Shown here: positions 25,687 to 37,128 of the stretch, piece after piece | Layout: each line of letters begins with the position of its first letter | How positions within the stretch are numbered: position 1 is the first letter of the stretch | NCBI RefSeq assembly: GCF_029962835.1 | Contig: NC_080588.1 | Coordinates: 47,847,001 to 47,911,000 of the forward strand | Direction: 5' to 3' | Length of the DNA: 64,000 nucleotides | From: Magnolia sinica | Taxonomy: Eukaryota; Streptophyta; Magnoliopsida; Magnoliales; Magnoliaceae | Program-made: the position numbers and the translations under genes | The notes under the pieces: generated by a model | What the model was told of the DNA's origin: nothing | The model's input: the letters and a program-made list of their open reading frames with translations, nothing else | Databases searched by the model: none

Positions 25687-26190
25687 ATGTATTCGTGGCC
25701 AATGGGCAAGGCCCATTGGGATATATTTCCAGCCCATATGATAAGGCTCATAGTGATGTATTTTCGGCCCATGTGATGTGGCCCATAGTGACGTGTATTA
25801 GGCCCAGGTATGTGACCTACCTGTGAAATAGATTTAAGGCCACTTGCAATGTATTCGAGGCCCATGGGCGAGGCCCAATATGATGTATTTGAGACCCATG
25901 GGCGTGGCTCATTGAGATGTATTTTAGGCCCATGGGTTGTGGCTCATTGTGATGTATTTGAGGCCCATGTGTAGGGCTCACCAATTATGTATTTGAAGCC
26001 CATGGGTCGTAAAGCCTGATGTGGTGTATGCATGGCCCATGTGCCGAGGCCCATTGTGATGTGTAAGGCCCATATGTTACGGCCCAACGTGATTTATATA
26101 CGGCCCATGAGTGAGATCCAATGCGATGAATGTGTGGCCCTTGTGAGAGACCCAAAGCGATGTATATGAGGACCAATGTGATGTGTGATT
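25687..26190 (+). repeat. ~35-bp tandem array, GGCCCAT...GATGTATTT
   Basis: About fourteen diverged units of 34-39 bp follow one another, each with AGGCCCATG, a second GGCCCA or GGCTCA and GATGTATTT. The clearest run is 25850-25970. The array lies inside the large solo LTR and produces His/Gly/Pro-rich frames on the minus strand that are not genes. Confidence 0.82.
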
Positions 26191-28004
26191 TCGCCATGAT
26201 GTATGTATTGATGTTTATGTGGGTCACTCCTTAGGAGCAATGTTGGTTAAATGTTCATATTGACGGGCAATGATGGTTGAATGTCCACATTGTGACCTTC
26301 CCTTAGGCCTTGTTAGGCCCATTCTCACCGATTCCGATTGACGATGCCGATTATGAGTACATGATAGCATAACATTATTATACATACCCATACGCATCAT
26401 CTGCATGTTTATTATAAGATGTGATTGATCATTGCATATGTCATTGAGCATGTTGCTATGAGACTCCCTAATAGGCGGAGGTTATCTCACATGAGCGCAC
26501 GGTATGCGCAAGATTGATGCATGACTGAATTGTATGACTCATGCATCTTGCATGTGTGCCCTAATGACATCAAGGCCGTAACCTCCACAGGCATATCGTG
26601 GATGGCCAGATGGGACACCGAAAATGTTGGTTCTAGCATACGGGCGTCATAGATATCCCTGGGTGAAAATTCTTACACCCTCTTAGTACAAGAGGACACC
26701 CCAACGTCGAGACCGAGTGGATACGTAAGTGCCCGAATGCCGAATACCAGGAGGCCGCATCTCCCACTATGTCGTGGTTGGTTGGGAGGGGGTGTGGCCT
26801 TACCCGCCCGAGGGTAGGGGGCATTACTAGGCGGAGTTTGACCAGCTCGTGAATGGGTCCGCATCGACGTACCGGATAGATATTGGCAGACTATTGGCCA
26901 GGCGGTTATGAGGTTTCTTACGCTCACTTGGACTGTGCTGCTAGGAGAGAGACAGTGCCATTTGGAGTGTACTAAACCCCGATGATGATCTCAGAGATGA
27001 ACTGTACTGATATGTGGACTTATTGAGCAGGAGTTGCATACTCATTCATTCATCCATTCACGATCCACTCGGGCTAGTGGTGCGTAACTATTTGTTACGT
27101 GTACCTCGCAATGGCCAGAATTTCGGTTGGGGCCTGCGACTAGCCTGAGATCAGGAGTTTACCACATTGAGTCTGACTATTCAAATTAAGTATGGGACTA
27201 GTTTGGATAGAAGTCCTTTGTGATAGACCCCATAGTCTGCAATACTGTGTACTATCATCCCGACTTCACTCCAACATAGTCATTTCATTCGCACCACATA
27301 TTGCATTGCATTAGTAACATTTAGCATTTTAGGTTACTATGTTTCAGTATTTAGATACGGTTGACGGTATTCGTGAACTCATTCAGAACTGTATATTACA
27401 TTGCATCCTCGACATCTGATATTTGGTTCTTTATAACTCCTCATTTGCATAGCTGATTTATATTGCGTACTCTGATATTGTATGACTCATGGACTTGTCA
27501 GTATTTTCGATATTATATAATTATGGCATGACAATATGATGATGATGATATGATTACGGATGCATGTAATATGGTTATGGCTGTAGTATGATTTCCTTGT
27601 AGCATATTTATCTTGCTTGCATATAGGACACTGCACACATATGTGTACTCACTAGGCTTTTTGCCTAAGCTTCCTATTTCCCATTTTTTCAGGGCTGGAG
27701 TAGCTTGGAAGACCTTGCTTTCTCGATGCATTACATCTATTTTTTCGATTTGGCAATGTTGACGTTGTGTACCTTTTGGAAAGCATTGTACTTGTAACCA
27801 TCAGGATTTCTATTGGAGAGTGTTGCTTCGTAATTTGATCATGGATCTTTATGCTCAGGTATTACTATGTATATAAAAAAAACTTTAGTAAAAAAAATAA
27901 AATCTTCCTTATGGTGCGCCGAACTCAGGACTTTGTGAATGGAAGTCGACTGCCGAATTCGGGGCATCATAGAAGCTGTCCGTCCCTGGGTTCGGGGCGT
28001 GACA
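26191..28004 (+). other. 3' part of the outer LTR
   Basis: No coding pattern is seen. The end of the LTR (27890-28004) carries an A-rich stretch, then GCCGAACTCAGG, GCCGAATTCGGGGCATCAT and the terminal GGGTTCGGGGCGTGACA. Confidence 0.6.
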
Positions 28005-28604
28005 CAGAGAATTGGTAAAAGGGTTGAGAAAGTGAAGTAGAGATTTATGGAGAGAATCTTATTTTATTCAGTTAGATTTTCATGAATTATGGTTAACAAA
28101 CAAGAGTAGTTTGTAAATTTCAGCATCTAAAGTAGTCCTTTTTAAGCACTACATATGCATTTACATGTACCTAGAATGGCAAGTGGCATGGATATTAAGA
28201 GCAGGTGATTATCCATTCTGTTGTGGATTTTGAGTAGTGTGGAAAACAAAACCTCATTATGTGGACACTAGTTTCCACCTATTTAGCCCAAATGAATATT
28301 GAAGATGGATCTTTGTTCAGCCCACACCATGTATAAGGCAGCTCATGTTCGCATCCATGTGCCAGCATGGTACATTGGTAAGCGATCCTATCCATTCATC
28401 AGAGGGTTTCCACCATTTAGATGCTCTTGTAAGAATAAGGTCATTCCACCACTCAGTACAATTTATTTATAACATTAGATCCATGTGATGGACAACTTGG
28501 ATATTGTACATGTCGGCCACACTGGCACATGTGGTGGCATGTAGGTAGCATTCCTTGTGTGTGGGCTCATCCGTAGACATGTTAAAAGAGAGATAGAGAT
28601 TAAA

Positions 28605-28754
28605 AACCCCTAAGAGAGAGCGTCGGGAGGAGAGAAAAGAGGGTTAGGGCTTTTGGTACGTATTTATACCCGATCGCTGACTGACACCCCTTTTCAATTA
28701 GCGCCAGTAAACTAACCATGCACATCGTCGGCTAAGCGTGCTTTTGTTGTAGTG
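28605..28754 (-). mobile_element. Second CACTA-like right terminus
   Basis: It ends GCTTTTGTTGTAGTG, whose complement CACTACAACAAA is identical to the left tip at 15271 over 12 bases. The preceding 140 bp (GAGAGCGTCGGGAGG, TATTTATACCCGATCG, TTAGCGCCAGTAAACTA) parallel 34188-34351. The bases after it, TAA, do not match the CCT next to the left tip. It may be the end of another copy nested in the 19-kb element, or the scar of abortive repair. Confidence 0.72.
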
Positions 28755-31651
28755 TAAGGTTTGAAGTATGTCTAATCAACCTTATAAATTAGAAAAAGTA
28801 ATCTGCAATTGTAAGCTCTGCCTATTTACACATTATATTAAAGACAAATGCACCAAATATGCATGTTCCTTATAGTATTTACAAACATGCCACTATATGC
28901 AACATTGACATGTGTAGGCACATAGATTAACAAAACATTAGAATTAACAATTTGCTTGGTAGCAGGAGATAACAATTAACAGGAAGTATCTACATAATGA
29001 TCACAATAATAGTAGTAAAGGAACAGATTTAGAAAGTTGAGAATCTATTAGCATCTACAACAACTCTCAATTTAATTACACTCTAATATTTAAAAAAAAA
29101 AAAATTTTAAAAAAATAAATCAAAGAAAACCATTCCAAAAGATCGAAGCATTACCTCATATATTGTTGGGGTAAATGAAAACCCACACCTTATTTCTCTG
29201 CATAGACAAAGAAACAAGGTTCAAAAACTGAATCTCTAGACAAACCAATGAAAAAGTGAAAAATTGAATTAAATATGCAAGCAGAAATTACACAAGTACC
29301 ATTGATTTGGGTGGCAAGTTATACTTGAATTTTGCCCTAACAATTCCCCTACTTCCATGGATTCTGACATACAAATTCTACCTATAGCTTCAACTGATTG
29401 CAATAAAAAACGTAGTGTCCCATTTGCAGTCTGTTAAGAAGCTGGTTGAATTTCAGCTACAATGTGACTCACATTTATTATCAGTTCCCCTACATCATAT
29501 GCATTCAACCCATGCCTTCAGAGTAAGGACGGTTTGCTACTTCATCAACCCATTCCAAAACTGCAAGATGAAGTTTAGGAATAAAAACAAATGGAAAAGA
29601 GCACAACAAGTGATCAATACAAGCATAATTTGAAGCAGTAAAACCCAATCTAACCTGTGGTTCCACGTTGGGTTCACTAGTACCGTCACACTCTATAATC
29701 AAATAGAGCAGTTTTCTGAGTGATGTATGCTATGAAAGCACAACCTTTTATGTTCAAGTACCAAGACTCCCGGCAACTACCAGACTGCCTACTCAATTAA
29801 TTTATAGGGAAATGTAATAAGTATGTGATGAACAAGAAGGATATCTGAAAGATAATGCTAGAATGAGGTATTGGTGGTGAACGATATGATACACTAAAAC
29901 CGATTCTTAAACATTATAAGACAGATTTCACATACAGCTAAAAAGATATTTAAATAGTAGAGTGGAAACACACTCCAAGCATGAAATGCTGCTTCAGTCT
30001 TTGTTATTACAACTGAGATGTAAAGCCTCCAAACAGCAATTTTGTAGAGGAGACCAAGTTGATGCTGATGCATTTTGCAGGCTTGCTATCATTTAGTTTT
30101 TATAGAGGACCGGAATTCATATGGAAGGGATGCTTTTTATGTTGATGACATTGATGAATCTTCTCATCTTTGAAGAGGGCCAAACGCTTCATTTAGACTC
30201 AACGGGCACATTTCAGCCTCTTCTACAAAAATCAAATAACTGCAGCAAGGTTAAACAACTTAGATTCAAGTGAAAATATTCCTCCAAAGAAAGAATGGCG
30301 ATATAATTTTCTCTAAGGCATTAGATTTTATGGATGTGTGTGCATGTTCACATGTGAATCATGTGATATGTACATTCTTATTGGAGTATGTAGAGGTGTA
30401 TTTTTATTGCATGATTTTTCTGAGGTTAAAATAGACTGATTATTTTGGTTAAACACCCTCCAATTTTAAGAAAATGGAGCACTAATCAGAAAATTATAAA
30501 AGCAGGGCACTAAAATCATCTCCACCATATAATCTCTGAAGAAGCTTCTTCCTAGAGCTGGCAGGTAATTCTTTTACTTTCAATGAGAAATCAAAAGATA
30601 GGATAGAAAGGGTAAAAAAAAATAATAATAATAAAAATAAAGGATGCTTGGATTAATGGTGCTTCCCACTTTCACCTACATTCCAAATGGCCAGGGCTAG
30701 CCTCACTGTTGCCTAGCACATACTGGGGACCCAAAAATCTTCATCCAAGAATCCCATCCGTCAATTAGTTGACTCTTCCTGTCGTGTATGGACTGTTTGC
30801 CTATGTTTATCCATAACCAAGATGCCATGCACACACATTTAGATGCAATATTAAGACACTCCCACACCACAGAAAGTAGATACACATCCCTTTTTTTTTT
30901 TTGGGCGGGGGGGGGGGGGGGATAAACACATCCTTCTTCTGTACAAATGTGAACAAATCCATGCATAAACAATTGCATTCTAAAAAGTGCAAACAAGTTC
31001 ATGCATCAAAGCACACTGCAGACAACACTATTAAGAAGCGCTGGAGAAAAAAATTGAGGGAACAGTAGAAATTCAAAGGCAACAATTCAAGCAAGTAGAG
31101 ATGAACCACTAAAACTCATGGCTTGGAGTTGCATCTACTAATACACTGGGAATATCATAACCACAACATGGCTTGGATCAACACTTTCCAATGACATCAT
31201 TAAGACATTTATTAGTACCAATCTTTACAGTGTCATGTAGCAACTAGGAGTGTGTCAGCAAGGGAAAAACACCCAAAAGGCAGAAGTGTCCAGGTAAACC
31301 TGTCCATGAGACTACCTCCGATTGTTTTTTAACACACTCACACACACATTCATTCATTCATTCATACATACATACATACATTGTATGCATGCATGTATAT
31401 TCCGCAAGCATCCAGTCATCAAATCAAAGGTAGTAAAAGAACTAGAGCAATGGCGCTAGCCACACAACCTATCTAGTCCCTCCTTACAAGTGAAGGAATC
31501 TTCAAGGTATGGGTTGAGAACCTAGAAAATTTCTAGGATGGTTGAAGTTTGCAAAATAAGAGGAATGTTGGAACTGAAAGGTTATAGCCAAAACAAAGGG
31601 CAAAATTTCAGTGGTGGAACAAAAGCACCAACTGTTCTGTTCAACATGTTT
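28755..31651 (-). other. CACTA interior with weak exon-like stretches
   Basis: Minus-strand reading gives DFSLKVKELPASSRKKLL near 30510-30590 and VLEWVDEVANRPYSEGMG near 29505-29580, both preceded by plausible splice signals, but I do not recognise either product. A run of twelve T, GGGC and fifteen G lies at 30891-30921. Simple ATTC/ATAC repeats lie at 31345-31400. Confidence 0.3.
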
Positions 31652-31873
31652 TCAAAATGGAAATGCATGCACAATGGATGCTAGGATTCCACTTCCTTTG
31701 TTTTCATCACCATTACAGCCATTCACTGTAGCATTAGTTGTCAAGCTAGCATCTAAGCCATTCTCATCCAAGCAAGGAGTTGACACACATGGTTCCATGT
31801 GTACATGATCATACATAATATCTGAGTGTATCCAGGTAAGAGACTTAGAAACCTTGTATAGACCATCTTTATC
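31652..31873 (-). pseudogene. Exon-like open stretch of unknown gene in the CACTA
   Basis: Seventy-three sense codons and a stop are open on the minus strand, including DKDGLYKVSKSLTWIHSD and MEPCVSTPCLDENGLDAS. An AG lies directly before the first codons. The hydrophilic, Asn/Gly/Asp-rich composition is protein-like and unlike the flanks. I do not recognise the family. It may be a downstream exon of the same captured host gene whose first exon could lie near 34018. Confidence 0.4.
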
Positions 31874-32898
31874 TTAAATACACAAATGTCAAATGTTAGA
31901 GCACATAAATAATCAAAAAGGTAGTTACTTTATAAAGAAGATAAGTATCAAATAGAGAACAGGGGTTCAGATGTTTCCAGCTGCTTTGCTATGCTTGGAA
32001 GAAGTTTCTCATTCAGTATACTCTCAAAAATCAAGGAAAAAAATTTAGAGAAAGGAACCTAATTCAAACTTCGGCGAGTAGCATACTTGTATAATGGAGT
32101 TAACCTGCATTACAAAGGAAGATGGGAGTAAGAGAATGTTTCTTTAGTGTCTGTCATTCCAAAGCTCTATACGAGTTGCAGATAGAAGAGAATGTCATCC
32201 GTTAATCATTTTGTTAAAAATAAGAAAGATTACATGAAAGCTAGAAAAATATCCTTGGTTCGATTGGAAATTCCAAGCAAATGGATTCCTTCCCAACTGT
32301 CACTTCTTTGAATTTTTTTTTATAAATAGGTACCTACACCATAGCATTCCTTTCAATTCTTTCCCAGTATCTAAAGAAATTTTATGGATTCAACAGAATC
32401 ACATTCCCCATGCCCAAAGGTGACAAATAGAATCTTTCTCCAAGGATTTGGCTTCCTACAAAATCAAGTCTTTATGCCCTTTGAAGAAAAAAAGGTTTGC
32501 ATCCATACAAAAATGCCACTAAATAGCATTACAATATCCAATTTCAAGATTTATATTTTTAATAAGCAAGTGATATTGAGAAGAAATGTTTACTTGAGAA
32601 CGCATATAGCTCATTCCTTGAGTAAAAGAACCCTGATGAGCAATCTAGCAAATTCATTTACCACAGAAACAATCAGAAGACATTATGATAAGCTCATGCA
32701 AATAACACTCAAATCTACTATAACCATGTGATGTGAACATCATAATAAATAAATAATAATAATAATAATAAATCATAAGGGTCTATTAAATTCCACCTAG
32801 TTGCTAGGGCTAGGCTACACTACGATCACATCCTTTTTGCCAAATCCATCGCTAGCCTTGGCAGGTCCTTTAGTATCACCCTATCAAAAGTTCCACTT

Positions 32899-32902
<4 letters not shown>

Positions 32903-32965
<63 letters not shown>
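32903..32965. repeat. (TA)n microsatellite
   Basis: About 63 bases of uninterrupted TA repeat, continuing into GTATGTATGTA. Confidence 0.95.
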
Positions 32966-32976
<11 letters not shown>

Positions 32977-33265
32977 ACCTAAAGCATATACCCAAATCTG
33001 TGTATAACCAAAAAAGAAGAAGTAAATTTTGGTTACCTCCAGCTGCAATGGTAAATCCATCCCCAAAAATCAATACAAAAGAAAACAAAAGGGTGTCAGT
33101 TTAAACTCCTAAAACCGCAAAATGCATGTAACTTCTACCAATTAAAAAAATGAAGACCAATATTACTGCTCTTCTCCATTAAAAAATAACATCAGACTTC
33201 TTCTCATTGCACACAAGACCATTGGCTATATATTACTAGCAATCGATCATCAATAGGACAATAAA

Positions 33266-33415
33266 GAAAGAGGTGGGGACAACCTGTCTTTAAAAAAAAA
33301 AAAAAAAAAAGAGGTGGGGACACCCTGTGTCTTTATTGTGGGTGATTGCGTGTATCCGCAGGGATTAGCCTCACTTCAAAAAAGAGGTGGGGACACCCTG
33401 TGTCTTAAAAAAAAT
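33266..33415. repeat. Three ~30-bp direct repeats with poly-A
   Basis: AAAGAGGTGGGGACAACCTG occurs at about 33269, with close copies (AGAGGTGGGGACACCCTGTG) at about 33311 and 33382. Poly-A tracts follow the first and third copies. Confidence 0.75.
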
Positions 33416-33920
33416 TTAAAAAAAAGTAAAAAATATTAAAAATAAAATATATATATATATAGAGAGAGACTAAATGTAAAAGAGTCATTGATCAAAGGGT
33501 TATGATATTGCTATATAAGAGTTTCTATGTTTTGTTTGTTGCCCATCCAACCATACAAATAGCATGGCTTCATACAAAAAGGGTCTTGGTTGAAGCATTT
33601 CTTCAAATGATTAGAGTGCGGATTTGTTATAATACACAGATAGATAATGAGTCCCACAATAAAATAAAACTCTTGCTGGCTGTTTTACAAACTAGAAAGT
33701 CAGTACAAAGCAATTGGCTCTGTGAATTTGAAAACCACCGAATTCTGTAATCAGTAGGAAATGAGAAAAGATAAATGAAGAATCCTTGAAATCTAAGATA
33801 AGAGGCTCAAATTTCAATATGAGAAATCGAGCATTATCAAGAAGAGAATGAAAGGATGGAGAGGAGAGGAAGTACACTGGATCTGAGCATATTATCAATG
33901 GAATTGGAATCCAAGGTTGC

Positions 33921-34109
33921 CTAAAGCGAAAGCCCTTCGACAGCTAGGGTTAGAAGAAGCGAGAAGAAATTGCGACCAAAGGGATCGTTTTCAAGATTGT
34001 CGCCTTCATCTACTGCCATTATTTGTGGCGATTTCACTATAGCAGCAGAGATTCGCTCTTGTGATGAAAACTTAGGCAGAGAGAGAGAGAGAGGAGTTCC
34101 AGTGATCAA
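33921..34109 (-). other. Possible first exon of a captured gene (MAVDEGDNLENDPFG)
   Basis: On the minus strand a GA-rich leader is followed by an ATG at 34018 starting MAVDEGDNLENDPFGRNFF, with a stop after about 32 codons. Codon choice and the acidic start look genic, and position fits the 5' end of a minus-strand gene inside the CACTA. I do not recognise it, and no splice donor is obvious before the stop. Confidence 0.3.
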
Positions 34110-34143
34110 ACCCTAGCAGAGAGGCGGTCCCGTGATCAAACCC

Positions 34144-34144
<1 letters not shown>

Positions 34145-34190
<46 letters not shown>
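34145..34190. repeat. (GA)n microsatellite
   Basis: A nearly pure GA run of about 46 bases next to the CACTA right terminus; a shorter GA run sits at the equivalent place before 28605. Confidence 0.9.
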
Positions 34191-34192
<2 letters not shown>

Positions 34193-34351
34193 TCGGGGGC
34201 GGTGAGAGGGAGAGAGTCGGGAGAGGGGAGAAAAACAGGGCTAGGGTTTTAGGCACGGTATTTATACCCAATCATTAATCAATGCCCATTTTAATTAGCG
34301 CCGATAAATTAGCCACATAAATCATCGTCTAATCCAGTTTTTGTTATAGTG

Positions 34352-34714
34352 CCTGATAATAATAAACATGTCCACAAACATGTCAACACATAATAACCAT
34401 GCCATGCAATGATGAATGCATAAACGATGTCAAGGAAACAAGGTCCAAAAGAGCAACCAAACATTGGTTTTTTAGGGCACAACCCCAACAAGCATTGCAA
34501 CATTATGTCAGGTCCAGACCATTAACAAGTGGGCTCATGTGAAATGCCCTATTGCAGAGTCCAATCTGTTCCACCCATCCAGTGCACGGCACATGTACGT
34601 CTAGTGTAGGTTTGGTCATTTCCTTTCTAATTGTTCATTTTACTCGTGTGAGTGCTGCCCACCTGATGAGTGATTCAACCTGATTTATGGTCTATTGGAC
34701 ACAGATTGTGTATT
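34352..34714. other. Spacer right of the CACTA element
   Basis: It begins with CCT, the proposed target duplication. No gene is recognised. It is probably intron or 5' flank of the PTEN-like locus. Confidence 0.4.
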
Positions 34715-35206
34715 GAGGATCTCACCACGCTATAGTGTGGTGTTGATACTCTATGGGGCCCACCACAGTGTATATGTTTTATCTATGCCGTCCATCTGTT
34801 TTTCCAGCTTTTTTTAGGGTATGAGCCCAAAATCCCAAGTGGACCACAACGCTGAAACCAGTGGGGATAATGACGTTCACCCTTGAAACCTTCCAAGGGC
34901 CCGCAGTGATATTTATTTGTCATCCAACCTGTTCATAAGATCACACAGACCCAGACGGAGGGAAAACACAAATATCTGCTTGATCCAAAATTTCTGTGGC
35001 CCCCAAGAAGTTTCGAATGGTAGGAGTTCAATTCTCACTGTTTCCTGTGATGTGGTCCAGTTGAGCTTTGGATATGCTTCAATTTTGGGCTCATGCCCTA
35101 AAATGAGATGGAAAAACAGATGGATTGAGTGGATAAAACATTTACATCATGGTGGGCCCCACAGAGTATCCACACCATGCTATAGAGTGGTAGGCTCCTC
35201 ACTGCA
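34715..35206. mobile_element. Complete fold-back MITE
   Basis: The left end (CACGCTATAGTGTGGTGTTG, then ACTCTATGGGGCCCACCACA) and the right end (GTGGGCCCCACAGAGTATCC, then CATGCTATAGAGTGG) are inverted. Inner halves pair as well: TAGGGTATGAGCCCAAAAT faces ATTTTGGGCTCATGCCCTA with two mismatches. It belongs to the GGGCCCCACCATGATG family with different outer tips. Confidence 0.83.
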
Positions 35207-36173
35207 CCATCCACTTCCTGGTCTAGGGTACATTCGTGGTTAGCCCCATCTAATGATTGGCTGGATCATGCTCTCATGTGCCACGTTGGCATGTATGCCA
35301 TGATTCACATCTTCAATGTCTCTTTGAGCAAATTGCTATTGCATTCCACATGAGAGATTTTAGGTTCTTGATGCATCACAGCATGCATACTGTCCTGGTG
35401 CACCAAATGCATAAATGTCTCGCCGTCTTATTTTCTTAACCAACCATTTTAATTGATTGATCAGAGGGTGCTCGATCTTTTGATCTGGAAGACTTTTGAG
35501 GCATCTCCCATCCATGGTGGCTCCTCAGATAACCATACACCCGCTGTGGGAGCATCATGGTCCATCATATTAAAATTTACATCATGTCTTATAATTTTTC
35601 CTTTGTATATTGTTTTTGACAACTTTACATGCATTTTTCTGTTGCACATTACAGTCTCACAGTACAAGAAGTTCGTTTTTACAAATAGGGAAAATTTGGT
35701 AGGGTTCATGCCTAACATAGCCTGGGTTTTATATCATGGTTTTCTCACAAATTTTAAAATTTCTTGACTAATTATTTGCTAGAGATCATAAACAAGGTTT
35801 CTAAGACTTCAGAAATATTGTTCTTGCAAAAATATACAAAAAAAAAGGGTCTAGAAATATGATTATCTGATTGAATTTCAACCAATGTAAGTCTTAGTGG
35901 GATTTGTTTATAAATAGGCTTCTGAATTGTGTCAAAATACTTGTTAAACTTGTGTTCCATTTGTATTGAAAACATTTTGCTATTTCCTGCTTGTGTTTCT
36001 TTCATGATCATAATCTAATTGCCAACCAAATTGGGACTCTTCCTTTTTGAAGGGTTATATAGTTTATCCTATGCCTTAGCTCTACATTCTTTCATCTTTA
36101 TATACTCTTTTTGGCTGGAAGGTTGGATGACATATATTTCTTTTTGTTTTTCTTTCTTTTAATCGGGGTACAG
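35207..36173 (+). other. Probable intron upstream of the first visible PTEN exon
   Basis: T-rich non-coding DNA ends in GGGGTACAG, a good splice acceptor. No PTEN phosphatase-domain exon (HCKAGMARTG motif or the WIRPS segment) is visible here. Confidence 0.5.
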
Positions 36174-36220
36174 GAGTTCTCTTCTCAACATAAAAACATC
36201 CAAGGACTAAGGATTTGATG
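36174..36220 (+). pseudogene. PTEN2: PTEN2-like phosphatase, C2-domain exon with premature TAA
   Basis: Acceptor TACAG precedes GAGTTCTC, and donor ATG/GTAGAT follows. The frame reads VLFST, stop, KHPRTKDLM and joins in phase to PEDFWF of the next exon. In plant PTEN2 proteins this place carries a lysine pair before HP, so the TAA at 36191-36193 replaces a lysine codon. PTEN2 removes the 3-phosphate from phosphoinositides; this exon belongs to the membrane-binding C2 part. The exon is 47 bp, so skipping it would shift the frame. If the base is real, this copy cannot make the C2 C-terminus and tail. Confidence 0.85.
36191..36193 (+). other. In-frame TAA in the PTEN exon
   Basis: Codons around it read TCA ACA TAA AAA CAT CCA. 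The flanking residues fit PTEN2 exactly, so the stop is in the coding phase. A change of AAA or AAG to TAA needs an A-to-T transversion, unlike the C-to-T changes seen in the transposons. Confidence 0.85.
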
Positions 36221-36511
36221 GTAGATCTTCCAACTATTATTCTCATTCTAAAACCATATGGTTTAATTGTAGACTGTGATTTGATTTTTTTTAAGTAGCT
36301 TTATAGTATTATAACATATTTTAATGGTCAAGCACAATGAAAGATATCTTCTTTTTCATGCAATGGTTCAACTAATATCTTTTTTGAATTCCATATTTTT
36401 CGAATTACCAATCGAAGCCTTGCTTCAATAACCCTCCTCTGCAGCCATTGTTTTCTACATTGTTGAGTGGATCTTTTGTGGTGTTATTGTTCATCTGTAT
36501 TTAACTGGATG

Positions 36512-37045
36512 TGATGCACGAAAACTAACCACTTGCTCTAAACCTTGAACTAATAGAGCGTAGCGAATCAATCCCTTTATCTCATAGCCCATGCCCCACT
36601 TCCCATGGGTTAGGTCCTTGGCCAAACCCCCATGGTAGGCCCCGCATCACATGGGTCTCGCCTCCCACGAGGCACCTGCCTTACATGGTCCGCTCACCCT
36701 GAGTGTTCTATTGCATCCCATAGGCTACCCCACTCGAGCCCGGTGTGAAAATGCCCATGCATTAGTCACCCCAGTGAAGAGCCTCAAATAGGAGACCTCC
36801 CGCTCTAATACCACTTTGATGCATGACAACTAACAACTTGCTCTAAAAGCTCGAATTGGTGGAGCGTGACGAATCAATACCTTTATCTCATAGCCCAGGC
36901 CCACTTCTCATTGGTTAGGCCCCCACATCACATGGGTCTCACCTCCCACGAGCCACCCACCTCACATGGGCTGCCCACCCTAACTGTGCCCTTGCATCCC
37001 ATAGGCCACCCTACTTGAGCCCGGTGTGAAAATGCTCCTGCGTTA
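36512..37045 (-). mobile_element. TRIM (terminal-repeat retrotransposon in miniature)
   Basis: Two direct repeats, 36512-36764 and 36817-37045, both start TGATGCA and share CTCTAAA, GAATCAAT, CTTTATCTCATAGCCC and GCCCGGTGTGAAAATGC. They flank a 52-bp interior. On the minus strand TGGTATTAGAGCGGGAGG, an initiator-Met-tRNA type primer-binding site, lies next to the inner end of the right repeat. GGATG is duplicated at 36507-36511 and 37046-37050. There is no coding capacity, so it depends on other elements. The repeat ends TTA on the plus strand instead of the usual CA. Confidence 0.8.
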
Positions 37046-37128
37046 GGATGGATCTCATGATCTGTCCTTGCTTGTATCTTGCCGCCCACTATGAACTTTT
37101 GAAGTTTCATCCCAACTGATACATATTG

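Larger units (their letters stand above)
19826..28004 (+). mobile_element. Large solo LTR (TGTAACAC...GGGGCGTGACA family)
   Basis: It starts TGTAACACTTGGTCC and ends TTCGGGGCGTGACA. The 5-bp duplication CAGAG is exact on both sides (19821-19825 and 28005-28009). No gag or pol sequence lies inside. Removing the nested LTR and MITE cluster leaves about 4.7 kb, which suits the very long LTRs of Tekay/Del-type gypsy elements. The same start and end style recurs at 57726-61234. A TATA-like TTTATAAATA lies near 20372. It inserted into the CACTA interior. Confidence 0.83.
15271..34351 (+). mobile_element. Probable ~19-kb CACTA element with captured gene sequence
   Basis: The left tip CACTACAACAAA (15271) is preceded by CCT, and the right tip, in reverse complement CACTATAACAAA (ending 34351), is followed by CCT (34352-34354), the 3-bp duplication typical of CACTA. 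Left subterminal DNA (15285-15560) has many AAGCGCCG/GGCGCT motifs, and AGCGCCGATAAA lies near the right tip. About 8.2 kb is a later solo LTR. No TNP2-type transposase was recognised, so the element is probably non-autonomous. A second right-like tip at 28754 makes the true outer limit uncertain. Confidence 0.65.

Noticed and set aside
25629..26227. 78- and 80-aa minus-strand ORFs with Gly/Pro/His repeats
   Set aside because: They are translations of the GGCCCAT tandem array.
15271..28754. Element limited to 15271-28754 as the only CACTA
   Set aside because: The tips match over 12 bases, but flanking triplets differ (CCT and TAA), while 34351 is followed by CCT. Kept as an alternative, not as the main call.
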